A stretch of DNA of 64,000 nt from Flagellimonas_B algarum (GCF_040513375.1 NZ_JBEVTG010000001.1:1426001-1490000), one strand, 5' to 3'. Positions 38,663-47,862 are shown, counted from the first letter of the stretch. Notes: generated by a model from the letters alone, not told the origin. Made by a program: numbers and translations.

Positions 38663-38804
38663 AACATTGGTGTTTTAATGTTTTGACTACCAAGAAGATA
38701 AAAGGTTTAAACTTTCATGATTTAAGGGTTGTAGCCCCTACTATGGTGCTCGCGGATTCCCTTGGACTTCATCAAACCAAGATTAATCGAAAATCAGCAA
38801 TCAT

Positions 38805-39704
38805 TCAGAACTCCTCTTGCAAGGGTAGGCGTTTTTCGAAATAGCGGTAGGCGGCGAATATGCCGGTGCCCCCTTCACCACGGATCGTATTCGGCTCGAC
38901 ACTCAATTCCAGAAAAGGGTCGCCCTCGTTGGTATCGTTCAAGTAATTGGCCCGCAATAAATTGAAGAGGGGGCGTTCGGCGAGCATGACTTGCATGACC
39001 AAATCTTGTTCAACGATTTCGGGCTCATAGTTTTCATTGAAAATGACATCAGGGAAAAATTCGGTATTGGCACCGATTTCGAGTCCGTCCCTTAGATTGT
39101 CTGTCTGAAAGGCCTCCAGTTCGAAACCGATGGTTCGGACAAACCCCAGGTTTTCCTCGCTGGGCACGTCCAAAAAAGCGCCGACCACATAAAAATTGTC
39201 TTCATCGGGGATGTCGATAAACCCAATATCCAGGTCATAGCTGCTGAAACCGAATTCATCGGTACTTACCCGGATCTGCTGGTCGATGGCAGCGATGTTA
39301 TCCAAAGGCACGGTACAATTGGCTGTATAGGTCCTTCCTTCCGCCTCAACGGTTAGGAGATAGGTTTCCCCGGGAACGATGCGCAATTGATCCGTACTTT
39401 CAGCATATTGGAATTGGGCCGCGTTATACGGCAACTGGACACTTGACCCCGTACTGTTTGAAATGCGCACCTCGGCATCTTCGATTAGGAAACGCCCCAA
39501 ATCTTGCTCTGGGTTGACGGTGTTGATTTCCAAACCGAGTGCGGGTAACGTTCGTGAAATGTTGACGCGCAGGCTATCGATTTCAGGGGATATGAAACTA
39601 GAGATATAGATGGTTTGTTCGATCGATACGATTTCGGTGTCGACCACATCGTCACATGAAAAAATCAAGGCAGACAGCATTAAAATCAATAACGGTTTCT
39701 TCAT
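38805..39704 (-). CDS. DUF4249 lipoprotein
   Basis: A 299-residue lipoprotein (lipobox ALIFSCDDV, Cys ~17) of the DUF4249 family. Family features include an N-terminal beta domain (IEQTIYISSFISPEIDSLRVNISRT), YLLTVEAEGRTYTANCTVP, and a late acidic strand-rich part. DUF4249 proteins in Bacteroidetes are almost always encoded just after a TonB receptor, as here (5-bp gap), and are thought to be surface partners that assist the receptor, comparable in position to SusD. The substrate is unknown. Confidence 0.88.
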   Translation of the reverse strand: MKKPLLILMLSALIFSCDDVVDTEIVSIEQTIYISSFISPEIDSLRVNISRTLPALGLEINTVNPEQDLGRFLIEDAEVRISNSTGSSVQLPYNAAQFQYAESTDQLRIVPGETYLLTVEAEGRTYTANCTVPLDNIAAIDQQIRVSTDEFGFSSYDLDIGFIDIPDEDNFYVVGAFLDVPSEENLGFVRTIGFELEAFQTDNLRDGLEIGANTEFFPDVIFNENYEPEIVEQDLVMQVMLAERPLFNLLRANYLNDTNEGDPFLELSVEPNTIRGEGGTGIFAAYRYFEKRLPLQEEF

Positions 39705-39709
39705 AGCGA

Positions 39710-42163
39710 TTAAAATTTTAAAGTGTAGTTGATCGAGGGTACAAAGACTAGCAAGGCCACTCGATTCAATTCCGTTCGCATGGCATCCCCGAATTGATCG
39801 CCATCGGTATCGACCGAGGTCTGATCGGTGTAATAAAAGAAGGGGTTCTTGCGGGCGTAGGCATTGTAGATGGAAATCCCCCAGGTGCGTAAGCTCTTTT
39901 CCCTTTTTTTATGGAATTGGATGCCCAAATCCAAGCGGTGGTTGGCCTCTCCTTGGAAGTTGTTGCGTTGGTTGGTGAATTCCCCAGTTTCAACGCTTCC
40001 GAAAAAACCGTTGCCGAAGCGATCGAATCGGTTGCTGATGGGCAAACCGCTATTAGGGTTCAAACGGGCGATATCGGGTAAGGTATAATTCACCCCAGAC
40101 GAATACACCCAATTGGCCGAAAAGGTAATCCGATCCGAAGGTTTGTATATCCCCACCAAAGAAATATCATGCCGACGGTCATATCGGGCGTTGAACCGCC
40201 TGCCCTGGTTCAGGTCGTCGAATTGCCGTTGCGACCAGGCCAAGGTATACCCCAACCAGCCCGTAAACGGTCCTTTCTTTTTCCGAAGCAGCAATTCGGC
40301 GCCGTAGGCCCAGCCTTTGCCGGCCGTTATATTGTCTTCCCAATCGACCTCGCTGGCGGTATCAAGATCGTCAAGCACCAAAAAGGAAGCCCCTTCTTGG
40401 TATTCGATGATGTCGTCCATGGTTTTGTAGTAGCCCTCCAAGCTAAGCGAATAGGCATCGTCGGCAAAATCCTTGGCGAGGCCCAAAGCGAACTGCTCCG
40501 CTCTTTGTGGGCGTACGTTATCGGTGGTCGAAACCCAAAGGTCCGTAGGTAAGCCGATACCCGAACTCGATAACAGATGCACGTATTGGTTCATATTCGC
40601 ATAGGACCCTTTCAAAGCAAGGGTCGGATTAATGCGGTAGGCCAGCCCCAGACGTGGTTCCAGATTTTGATAGCTGGTTACGTTCTGTTTGAAATAGCTG
40701 AACCGCAGTCCGGCCGAAAGGTTCATGCGGTCGGTGATCTTCCAATCGTCTTCGACAAAGGCGGCGCCTTCAAAAGAATTCAGCTCTTGCTCGGTATCTT
40801 GGTCCTCCAAAAAGGTGTCCCTAATGAACAGGCGTTGCGGGGTGAAATTATGGACGGTTCCCAAGAGTCCGAAACGCACACTATGGTTCGGGTTGGGGTA
40901 GTAGTTGAAATCGGTTTTCAGGGTATAGTCGTTGATGCCCGAACTGGTGCGAAAAATATTGTTGATGCCATCGATCTGTTCCTCTTGCCGGATCCGAAAG
41001 CGGTAATTGCTGTAGATCAAGGAGGTATTGGAAAAGAACTTGTTGCTGAACCGATGGTTCCAACGGAGCGAGGAGGTGATGTTGCCCCAGCCCAATCGGG
41101 CTTTGAACCGATCGCCATTCGACTCGCGTTCATCACTGAAAAACTTATCCTCCCCAAAATAATTGCTCCAATATAGTTTGTTGTCCGCATCGAAAATATG
41201 GTGCACCTTGAAATTGAAATCGGCAAAGTAATAGCCGGCATTAAGGCCGCTGGGCAAGAAAGGTTTGGCCAACACATCGGCATAGGTGCGCCTGCCGCTA
41301 AAAATAAAGGAGGTCTTCCCCTTGTTGATGGGGCCTTCCAAAAGTAAGGATGAGGAGACCAGGCCTACATTGAACTTGCCTGTGAGCTGTTCCTTGTTGC
41401 CATCCTTCATGTCGATTTTAATGACGGATGAGAGTCGCCCTCCGAACCGGGCCGGGAACCCTCCTTTGAAGGCCTCGACCGATTTGATGGCATCGCCATT
41501 GAACACGGACAGGAAACCGAACAAGTGGTTGCTGTTATAGACCACGGCATCATCAAGGATGATGAGGTTTTGGTCGGGGGTGCCCCCACGCACGAAAAAT
41601 CCGGCACTACCATCCGAGCCCCCGCTGATACCGGGTAACAACTGTAGGGTTTTTAAGACATCTTTTTCGCCGAGCAAAGCAGGTACGTCTTCTACGGTCT
41701 TGGGTTCCAATTTAAGAGTGCTCATCTGCGTGACCTTGCTTTCTTGAAGTTGGGGGTCGGCCGTGACCACGACTTCGTCCAATTGTTCGGTACTGGAATC
41801 AAGGGTGAAATCCAAGACGGTGTCCTCAGTAAGTTCAAGGGTATATTGTTGGGCGGCATAACCGATATAGGAAACGATCAAGGTGTGTTTGCCTTCCGGT
41901 AGGGTGAGGGAGTAAAACCCATAATCATTGCTGACCGTACCCAGGCGCAGTTCGGGAACGTATAAGGAGACCCCTAAGAGCAGTTCGCCGCTTCCTTTTT
42001 CAGTGACGTACCCACTGATGGTATGTTCTTGAGTTTGAAAATTTGGGGCCTCAGAAGTTTCCGTGGCCGCGATCCGGGGGCTGCCCATAAAGAGGAACAG
42101 CCATACAAAGCCCATGCGAAAAACCCATAAGGCCTGCTTGTTTTGGCGGTTAGTGTCGGTCAA
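39710..42163 (-). CDS. TonB-dependent receptor (DUF4249-associated)
   Basis: An 817-residue outer-membrane receptor. A hydrophobic segment near residues 12-35 could be the signal (another ATG lies at residue 17). A carboxypeptidase-regulatory-like domain (~48-130, HTISGYVTEKGSGELLLGVSLY … VSYIGYAAQ) precedes the TonB box region (LDEVVVTAD), the plug (VPALLGEKDVLKTLQLLPGISGGSDGS ... RGGTPDQNLIILDDAVVYN) and a beta-barrel. It is co-transcribed with DUF4249. This class lacks a FecR-type signalling extension. Ligand unknown. Confidence 0.92.
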   Translation of the reverse strand: MTDTNRQNKQALWVFRMGFVWLFLFMGSPRIAATETSEAPNFQTQEHTISGYVTEKGSGELLLGVSLYVPELRLGTVSNDYGFYSLTLPEGKHTLIVSYIGYAAQQYTLELTEDTVLDFTLDSSTEQLDEVVVTADPQLQESKVTQMSTLKLEPKTVEDVPALLGEKDVLKTLQLLPGISGGSDGSAGFFVRGGTPDQNLIILDDAVVYNSNHLFGFLSVFNGDAIKSVEAFKGGFPARFGGRLSSVIKIDMKDGNKEQLTGKFNVGLVSSSLLLEGPINKGKTSFIFSGRRTYADVLAKPFLPSGLNAGYYFADFNFKVHHIFDADNKLYWSNYFGEDKFFSDERESNGDRFKARLGWGNITSSLRWNHRFSNKFFSNTSLIYSNYRFRIRQEEQIDGINNIFRTSSGINDYTLKTDFNYYPNPNHSVRFGLLGTVHNFTPQRLFIRDTFLEDQDTEQELNSFEGAAFVEDDWKITDRMNLSAGLRFSYFKQNVTSYQNLEPRLGLAYRINPTLALKGSYANMNQYVHLLSSSGIGLPTDLWVSTTDNVRPQRAEQFALGLAKDFADDAYSLSLEGYYKTMDDIIEYQEGASFLVLDDLDTASEVDWEDNITAGKGWAYGAELLLRKKKGPFTGWLGYTLAWSQRQFDDLNQGRRFNARYDRRHDISLVGIYKPSDRITFSANWVYSSGVNYTLPDIARLNPNSGLPISNRFDRFGNGFFGSVETGEFTNQRNNFQGEANHRLDLGIQFHKKREKSLRTWGISIYNAYARKNPFFYYTDQTSVDTDGDQFGDAMRTELNRVALLVFVPSINYTLKF

Positions 42164-42298
42164 GGGGTAGTGTTTCGTTTCCCTAAAGATGGCCTTTTTT
42201 TGAATGGAGGATTTCGAAAGAAACGTTAAACCTATTCAAAGGTTGCGTTAAAATGGGAAGGGTCGGTGGTGACTATTATTGAATGGAAAGTACTGAGT

Positions 42299-42796
42299 TC
42301 AGTTATTTTTGCTCAAATACGTTGCGATTCTTTTGTCAAATCTCGGGTCATTTCCACGGGCGAAATTTTTTGGCAAACCGTATTTGATTTTAAAATTCTT
42401 TTTTGGATAGGTGTACACGTAATCACAACCAAAGGACGATTCAAGTGTCCAAAACCAAAATCCGTAAATGGGTTCATTGTTTAGAACCAATGCTACGGCC
42501 AACCCTCGAAGGGGAATATGTAATTCATTCAATTTTTCCGTGCCCCTTTTAGATAGGATGATTTTTTGCTCATTCCAATCAAATTTCTCAATGTCATTTT
42601 TTTCAATGAGGGGTTTGTCAAAAAGGTCGGATTTTGCAGGTTCAAAGCAATAATAACAGTCCAATTCTCCGATTTGTTCATTATACAAATCAGGATGGCT
42701 TTTGTTCACTAGATATATTTCAATCCCTGTGCTTTCAGATTGTGAAAATCCGATTGCCTGGAGAAGCGTTATTCCAATTATTAAAAGGTTTTTCAT
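42299..42796 (-). CDS. Secreted protein of unknown function
   Basis: A 165-residue protein with a signal peptide (MKNLLIIGITLLQAIGFSQ). It has three cysteines (DCYYCF and FGCDY), several Trp/Tyr (YGFWFWTLESSF) and a charged C-terminus. No family recognised. It is noticeably AT-richer than the TonB operon to its left. It lies 55 bp downstream of the NTF2-like gene on the same strand and may share its transcript. Confidence 0.65.
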   Translation of the reverse strand: MKNLLIIGITLLQAIGFSQSESTGIEIYLVNKSHPDLYNEQIGELDCYYCFEPAKSDLFDKPLIEKNDIEKFDWNEQKIILSKRGTEKLNELHIPLRGLAVALVLNNEPIYGFWFWTLESSFGCDYVYTYPKKNFKIKYGLPKNFARGNDPRFDKRIATYLSKNN

Positions 42797-42851
42797 AAGA
42801 AATCACTACGGTCTTGGCATGGGTTACGGCTAGTTATAGTCGCGGTTTTTG

Positions 42852-43319
42852 TTACCAATATTCAAAGATCCGGGATATTTTGCCATTTCGAAATTCGAAA
42901 AGCGTCATTTGCGCTTTTCCTTTTTCAAGCTTCCCATTCTTTTTTTCAATGAATTTTTTTTGGGTTACGACGGCATTCAATCCGATGATCTTGTTCACGA
43001 TTTCGATATCGGCAACGGTGCCGTCGTACCCCCCGTTTTTTTGATTCCGGATATAGCCTTCATAGAGATCTTGACGGGTGTACGTTCCACCATATTTTGG
43101 GTGGACATAGGTGAAATCCGCCGTAAAGAGCGCAAAGATGTTATCAATGTCTTCTACCGTTGAATCGGCTTGGAACACTTTGACGTTCAACTCATAATAT
43201 TGTTGTACTACGCCATTTAAGGAATCTTTGTGGGCTTCGGTTACTTCTTGGGCATTCACAACAAAAGGAATGGATAGGAAAACTAAAAAGGAAAGGACAG
43301 CGGTTATTTTCGAAGTCAT
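42852..43319 (-). CDS. Secreted NTF2-like (SnoaL-type) protein
   Basis: A 155-residue protein with a signal peptide (SKITAVLSFLVFLSIPFVVNAQ). The mature part is one NTF2-like cone fold: VVQQYYELNVKVFQADSTVEDIDNIFALFTADFTYVHPKYGGTYTRQDLYEGY … KAQMTLFEFRNGKISRIFEYW. Such domains bind small molecules or act as enzymes; no catalytic residue can be assigned. Periplasmic location is inferred from the signal peptide. Confidence 0.83.
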   Translation of the reverse strand: MTSKITAVLSFLVFLSIPFVVNAQEVTEAHKDSLNGVVQQYYELNVKVFQADSTVEDIDNIFALFTADFTYVHPKYGGTYTRQDLYEGYIRNQKNGGYDGTVADIEIVNKIIGLNAVVTQKKFIEKKNGKLEKGKAQMTLFEFRNGKISRIFEYW

Positions 43320-43434
43320 TTAAAGTTCAGGGTTGCGGTTTATAAACTTAAAAGTAGGTAAGCGGTTTCGAACGGCATGTTAATGGGGGGTTAATTGTAG
43401 CTAAAGGTCTTGTTTTCGCTTATTTGTAGGCTAG

Positions 43435-43482
43435 CTGGATTCATGGCAAATGGGGTCATTAAACTTGCGACCTTCGGGTTAT
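43435..43482. repeat. Short remnant of the tRNA-Met region and its flanking repeat
   Basis: CTGGATTCATGGC (43435-43447) is the start of the hairpin repeat found at 46391, 52672, 52822 and 52968. GCGACCTTCGGGTTAT (43467-43482) is identical to 53155-53170 inside the initiator tRNA. Both are in the same order and orientation as at 46391-46506 but closer together. No CDS overlaps this stretch. Best read as a decayed copy of the same attachment region. Confidence 0.7.
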
Positions 43483-43528
43483 TCAGATCTTTTTTGCCGT
43501 TTAGTAAATGGATCGTGATTTGAAAGGT

Positions 43529-44782
43529 TTAAGAACCGTAGGAATAAACCCTTCCATCCTCATTTTTGAACTCCAAATTTTGGACCGTTCCAGCTCCCTC
43601 AAAATGAATGCTACAACCAAGAATTTTTTTGGGTTCGTCGGGAATATCAAAAGAAAATACGGGTTGGTTGTCAAGCAAAATCTCGAGTTGCCCCTTCTTT
43701 GACACGCATTTCAACTCCACAAAGTCCTGGAAATCCACACCAAAGCCTGAAAGATCCGTCTTTTTACCATCAATCGTTTTGCCAAATGCGTAGAGCATGA
43801 TATCGGAGATACATCCTTTGTCGGTAAGTATGATACTAATGGGGCCATCCTCATGGACGATGACCAACTGTGCTGATTGGCAGATACTTTTCCCGGACCT
43901 AAAATCATTTCGCACCAAAGCCGACATTTCAAAATTGGAAGTGTAGAGCTCCCCAAAATCCTTTATCTGATAGAAACCGACAGGAGTTCGGGCCGCCCTT
44001 GGGTCAACGCCGTATTTTTCCAAAGAACCAGCTTTTATCGACAGCCTATTTTCAGCTAGGTAGTCTTCCTTATCCAAATAAATAGGAATGGAATCCGTTT
44101 CGATGACCCCGACCCAATCCTGGGTCGGAATGAGGATGTCCTTTTCCTTCACGATAGTTCCGTCCACGACCAATTTTGATTTGAACAATCCAGGCCAATA
44201 ATAGATACTAGTGGATACACTATCGTTTTTGTTGACGATTACCCTCTTGCTTTCATCCCAGTCTTGTTGTATCTCGATTTTTGACTGCTCGTCCGCAGCG
44301 GTGGCATCGTAATTAAAAACGACCGAGTTGGGAAGCCCGGTGGAAACCGATGCACCATTGAAGACAAAACTGTCAGCATCATAGGTGGTCTCGCCAAGAT
44401 GGATAGATAGATACGCGGCCGATAAGAACGCTAGTACGAGCAACAAAAGTGGAATGGCATAATTTCTCGGTATTCTCGTCTTGACCCGATCACCTCTTTT
44501 CAAGACCTGTCGGGTCTCTTTATGGGTAAAGGAACCCCAGTTGGGATAACCGATATATTCCGCCAAGGCATTCAAAGTGGCTTTGTTGGGCTGAGAGGCA
44601 TAACTGACCTTTCCACTAAGCCTTTTTAGCGTGGAAACGCTTAGTAGTGTACCCGTCTCTTTTTGGATATGCCTGCCGAGATCATTAAAATCATGGGTGT
44701 CCCACCCACTCGAAGGGCCCCTGCCGAACTTTCGCTCCACGAGCTTAAAACAGGATTCAATATGTTCGGTAAACTTTTCCAT
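43529..44782 (-). CDS. Membrane-anchored HTH-like regulator with periplasmic beta-sandwich domain
   Basis: A 417-residue protein from the ATG at 44782 (longer frames start at 44803 and 44842); MEKFTEHIESCFKLVE is the usual start of this Bacteroidetes family. The N-terminal ~95 residues are a helical DNA-binding-like domain (LGRHIQKETGTLLSVSTLKRLSGKVSY … ALAEYIGYPNWGSF). One membrane helix follows (~103-128, IPLLLLVLAFLSAAYL). The outer part has a PKD/Ig-like segment and a concanavalin-like fold (FGELYTSNFEMSALVRNDFRSG; FVELKCVSKKGQLEILLDNQPVF). It reads as a one-component transmembrane sensor. It is divergent from a lipoprotein with a similar fold, a likely target and partner. Confidence 0.7.
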   Translation of the reverse strand: MEKFTEHIESCFKLVERKFGRGPSSGWDTHDFNDLGRHIQKETGTLLSVSTLKRLSGKVSYASQPNKATLNALAEYIGYPNWGSFTHKETRQVLKRGDRVKTRIPRNYAIPLLLLVLAFLSAAYLSIHLGETTYDADSFVFNGASVSTGLPNSVVFNYDATAADEQSKIEIQQDWDESKRVIVNKNDSVSTSIYYWPGLFKSKLVVDGTIVKEKDILIPTQDWVGVIETDSIPIYLDKEDYLAENRLSIKAGSLEKYGVDPRAARTPVGFYQIKDFGELYTSNFEMSALVRNDFRSGKSICQSAQLVIVHEDGPISIILTDKGCISDIMLYAFGKTIDGKKTDLSGFGVDFQDFVELKCVSKKGQLEILLDNQPVFSFDIPDEPKKILGCSIHFEGAGTVQNLEFKNEDGRVYSYGS

Positions 44783-44902
44783 GTATGGGCCTTTTTCAAC
44801 CATGAACGAACTTGAACAAAGATGAACGGGATACCCAGACAAAATCCGCGTCGGTCATCTTATTTTGGCTTTCAAATAGTCATACCCTAAAGTTAGTATT
44901 CT

Positions 44903-46270
44903 ATGATGAAATTCAACATGTATCCCTTGCTAATAGGTATCATTGGGAGTGCATTGGTATCCTGTAATCGTCAGAACAAAGCGCACGATCCTGTCCAAGA
45001 ATATGCCTTTAACGACAATCATTGGAGGATCGAAAACCCTGATGGTTCAGGGGATTCCTTGAAACTAGTGGACCACCAAGGAAGGCAGGCTATAATGCTG
45101 GAGCCCGCTCAAAAGGCCTTTCTGAAGGAGTCAGGTTTCGAAGATTTTGTAGTGGAATTCCATTGTAATGGCCAGACCCCAGGTGTTGGCTTTAGGGTAC
45201 AGGACCCCAGGAACTATGAATATCTTTACCTCCGGACGTTTTTGGGCGGAAATAGGGATGCGCTACAGTACACTCCCATTCATCACGGCAACCTGCCCTG
45301 GCAGTTGTACAATTACCCCCAATACGAAGGAAAAGCGACCTATCCGAGAAGGGAGGTGGCGACCATACCGCTTTCCTTCGAGGATCAACTGGTCAACGGG
45401 AAGGCCAGTGATAGCCTTTTGACCGCCCTTGGAAACAAAGGGGTCGTATTCTCAGAAGAATCTTTTGTGGATACCCCTGATGGGAGTCCCGCCTATATCT
45501 ACGACCCGGCGAGCAGCGAGGCATTGCTTTTTGAAAAACGGGAAGAAGGCATCGCCTTTTTGGATTACCGTACTTGGGTGCACGTAAAGGCCGAGGTATT
45601 GGGAAACAAGATGTCCGTTTTCGTAGATGATATGGAGGCGCCGACCTTTGTTGTCGACGACCTTAAGCACGAGACGCGAGCGGGTGGAATCAATCTGTAC
45701 AGTACTTTTGGTGAAGTCTATTTCAGTGACTTTTCCATTGCTGAAATCAAAAGTGACCAGACTCGAAGCTCCGATACCGATGTAGCCCAAATTGGTCCAA
45801 ACTATATTACGAAGTGGTACATTTCCGAGATGTTTGCCAAGGACTCCGTCAATTTTCCGCAGCAAGCGGATTCCTTGCTAAAGCTAAGGGACAAATTCAA
45901 AGAAATCAATGCCGATAACGATGGGCTTGTAAATATCAGTCGTTTCTACGATGACATGGATAACACCATCGTCCTCACTAGTCAAATAGTATCGGATGCA
46001 GAGAAAGAGGTCGAACTCCATTTTGACTATGCCGATCATTTGGTCGTTTTATTGAACTCCGAGACGCTGTTCGATGGGGGAATGGACTTTCGACCTCCGC
46101 CTAACAAGGGTGCCGAAGGAAGGGTCTTCGTACAAGATGAACGAACTACATTGAAATTGCGCCAAGGCGTCAATTGGTTGTCGTTCATGCTCTCTGGAGA
46201 CAATCGCCAGAAATTCAATTGGGGGTGTATCGCCAAACTGGAGCACTTGGATGGCATTTCATTGGAATAA
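44903..46270 (+). CDS. Lipoprotein with concanavalin-like (LamG/DUF1080-type) domain
   Basis: A 455-residue lipoprotein (lipobox SALVSCNRQ, Cys ~21). Residues ~35-285 form a concanavalin-like beta-sandwich (WRIENPDGSGDSLKLV … FEDFVVEFHCNG … VGFRVQDPRNYEYLYLRT … RTWVHVKAEVLGNKMSVFVDDMEAPTFVVDDL). Residues ~305-450 look like a second jelly-roll domain (PNYITKWYISEMF … LRQGVNWLSFMLSG). It may bind or cleave a glycan at the cell surface; no catalytic residues can be named. The divergent neighbour carries a similar fold on a membrane-anchored HTH protein, 120 bp away. Confidence 0.75.
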   Translation: MMKFNMYPLLIGIIGSALVSCNRQNKAHDPVQEYAFNDNHWRIENPDGSGDSLKLVDHQGRQAIMLEPAQKAFLKESGFEDFVVEFHCNGQTPGVGFRVQDPRNYEYLYLRTFLGGNRDALQYTPIHHGNLPWQLYNYPQYEGKATYPRREVATIPLSFEDQLVNGKASDSLLTALGNKGVVFSEESFVDTPDGSPAYIYDPASSEALLFEKREEGIAFLDYRTWVHVKAEVLGNKMSVFVDDMEAPTFVVDDLKHETRAGGINLYSTFGEVYFSDFSIAEIKSDQTRSSDTDVAQIGPNYITKWYISEMFAKDSVNFPQQADSLLKLRDKFKEINADNDGLVNISRFYDDMDNTIVLTSQIVSDAEKEVELHFDYADHLVVLLNSETLFDGGMDFRPPPNKGAEGRVFVQDERTTLKLRQGVNWLSFMLSGDNRQKFNWGCIAKLEHLDGISLE

Positions 46271-46430
46271 AATTGACTTACCCAATTCCGATGTTCTGCA
46301 ATAAGAAACTGATTTCTTTGGCCTACCATCTTGACGTACACTAGGCTAATGATTAGGCGAGAAGTTTTAAGGAGGTAAATAGTATAATGACTGGATTCAT
46401 GGCTTCGCCATGGGCCTAGGGGGTGGCTTT

Positions 46431-46468
46431 ACAAAGAAGCTCCTTGAACATTCAAGGAGCTTCTTTGT
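46431..46468 (-). terminator. 18-bp perfect inverted repeat, likely terminator after the partial tRNA copy
   Basis: ACAAAGAAGCTCCTTGAA and its exact complement are separated by 2 bp. It lies immediately 3' (minus strand) of the partial tRNA copy, where the terminator of a tRNA gene is expected. The intact tRNA at 53132 has a different terminator. Confidence 0.7.
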
Positions 46469-46509
46469 AGCGGGGACTGGACTCGAACCAGCGACCTTCG
46501 GGTTATGAG
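46461..46509 (-). repeat. Partial initiator tRNA copy, candidate att site
   Basis: A 49-bp stretch identical to 53125-53173. It covers the tRNA 3' half from the anticodon loop (CTCATAA) to the 3' end and a few bases beyond, in the same orientation as the intact tRNA. The identity stops exactly at the 5' side of the anticodon loop, a usual crossover position for tyrosine recombinases. It is read as the far-side att copy. Confidence 0.8.
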
Positions 46510-46857
46510 AACATACATTATGATTAAAAATTAATTTAACTGAAAATCAATTGCCTAAAACTTGATTTACGCTTTTTGAAATCAAAATGCCATTGAAAAC
46601 GGAAGATGAGTATTGAAGTACCCCACAAAAGGTGAATTAGCGAAACTATTAAATGAGAAGAAGAAAGGACATGTCAATAACAAAGAAATTGATTTTGTCA
46701 TATTGCCTCTTAAAATGACCAATTTAAGGGGCGGTAATGAGTCTCATAGAGAGACTAACAAGTAGAGTATGATCAATAACTATTTATTCCTATTATTTAA
46801 TTTTTATGTAATAGTGTTGCCATAAAAAATAAACGGCATTACTCCGAAAGATATTTG

Positions 46858-46905
46858 AATTTATGAAAGTACTTTTATACTTTTACAAAAGTACTTTCAT
46901 AAATT
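46858..46905. promoter_or_regulatory. Probable MarR operator, 19-bp perfect inverted repeat
   Basis: AATTTATGAAAGTACTTTT (46858-46876) and its exact complement (46887-46905) flank a 10-bp spacer ATACTTTTAC that resembles a -7 element. The right arm ends 6 bp before the ATG of the MarR-GNAT gene. This is the expected layout for autorepression. Confidence 0.7.
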
Positions 46906-46911
46906 AATAGT

Positions 46912-47862
46912 ATGCCTGATATACTAAATGAATTAGGATACCTTGCAGGAGCATCTAGATTTCGTAGAATAAGTGAAAAACTGCAACAAGATGGCGACAA
47001 AATATATGTAAATGCCAACATACGATTTAAAGCTAGTTGGTTCTCTGTTTACTATGTTTTAGCAAAAAAAAACTCACTACAGACTATCCTCGAAATTTCC
47101 CATCAAATTGACTTTTCTCACATTACTGTAAAAAACATTCTTCGAGAACTAAAAAAAGAAGAATTAGTCAATATTACAGCTAATCCGAATGATAAACGCT
47201 CAAAGTTGGTTGGACTTACAAAAAAAGGGAAAGAATTACAGAAGGAACTTGAACCTTTGTGGTTGTCATTTTCCAATACGTTGAAAGAACTTTTCTCAAT
47301 AGGACATCCAGATATGATCAATATTTTGGATAGATTGGACTGGGAAATCAATCAGAATCCAATCAATGAACGAATTCACCAACCGAAAAATGAACTTGTA
47401 AAAATCATTGATTACAGACCAAGTCTTAAAAAAAACTTCTATGAATTGGCTGGACCTTGGCTTTTGGGTGTTTTGAATGGTGTTTTAGAAGAAGATGACA
47501 AATTCACCTTGCATAATCCTGTCGAAGCCTATTTAGAAAGTGGCGGATTTCTTTTTTATGCCAAATTCAAAAAGGAGATAGTTGGTTGTGTCGCTTTAAA
47601 ACGCCTCAATGAAGACACCTTTGAGTTCGCCAAACTATTCATAAATCCAAAATATAGAAAACTAGGGATAGCAACGAAATTAATTGAACGTTGCATAAGT
47701 CGTTGTTTAGAAAACGATGCTATAGAATTATGGCTACAAACCACGATGAGCATGCCCCAAGCACACAAACTATACTACAAGTTAGGTTTTAAAGATAGAG
47801 AAGCACCTATGCATATGGATGTATTGGAAAGAACTGAAAAAATTATGTGTCTATTGCTATGA
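46912..47862 (+). CDS. MarR-GNAT fusion (transcription regulator / N-acetyltransferase)
   Basis: A 316-residue protein. Residues ~1-140 form a MarR winged helix (WFSVYYVLAKKNSLQTILEISHQIDFSHITVKNILRELKKEELVNITANPNDKRSKLVGLTKKG). Residues ~160-310 form a GNAT acetyltransferase with the acetyl-CoA loop in FINPKYRKLGIATKLIERC and the C-terminal MPQAHKLYYKLGFKDRE. Such fusions are known; the substrate is not. A perfect inverted repeat overlaps its promoter. The next gene starts within its stop (ATGA). Confidence 0.88.
   Translation: MPDILNELGYLAGASRFRRISEKLQQDGDKIYVNANIRFKASWFSVYYVLAKKNSLQTILEISHQIDFSHITVKNILRELKKEELVNITANPNDKRSKLVGLTKKGKELQKELEPLWLSFSNTLKELFSIGHPDMINILDRLDWEINQNPINERIHQPKNELVKIIDYRPSLKKNFYELAGPWLLGVLNGVLEEDDKFTLHNPVEAYLESGGFLFYAKFKKEIVGCVALKRLNEDTFEFAKLFINPKYRKLGIATKLIERCISRCLENDAIELWLQTTMSMPQAHKLYYKLGFKDREAPMHMDVLERTEKIMCLLL

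Larger units (their letters stand above)
46271..46911. other. Non-coding stretch at the left edge of the island
   Basis: This 641-bp stretch holds one copy of the hairpin repeat (46390-46440), an 18-bp perfect inverted repeat (46431-46468), the partial tRNA copy (to 46509), then AT-rich DNA with the MarR operator at its right end. A 50-codon open frame at 46613-46765 (TTG start, KYPTKGELAKLLNEKKKGH…) is seen but no gene can be supported; it could be a relic. Confidence 0.6.

Noticed and set aside
46613..46765. Short frame KYPTKGELAKLLNEKKKGH… of 50 codons in the island
   Set aside because: Needs a TTG start, has no family match by eye and no promoter. It may be a relic; not listed as a gene.
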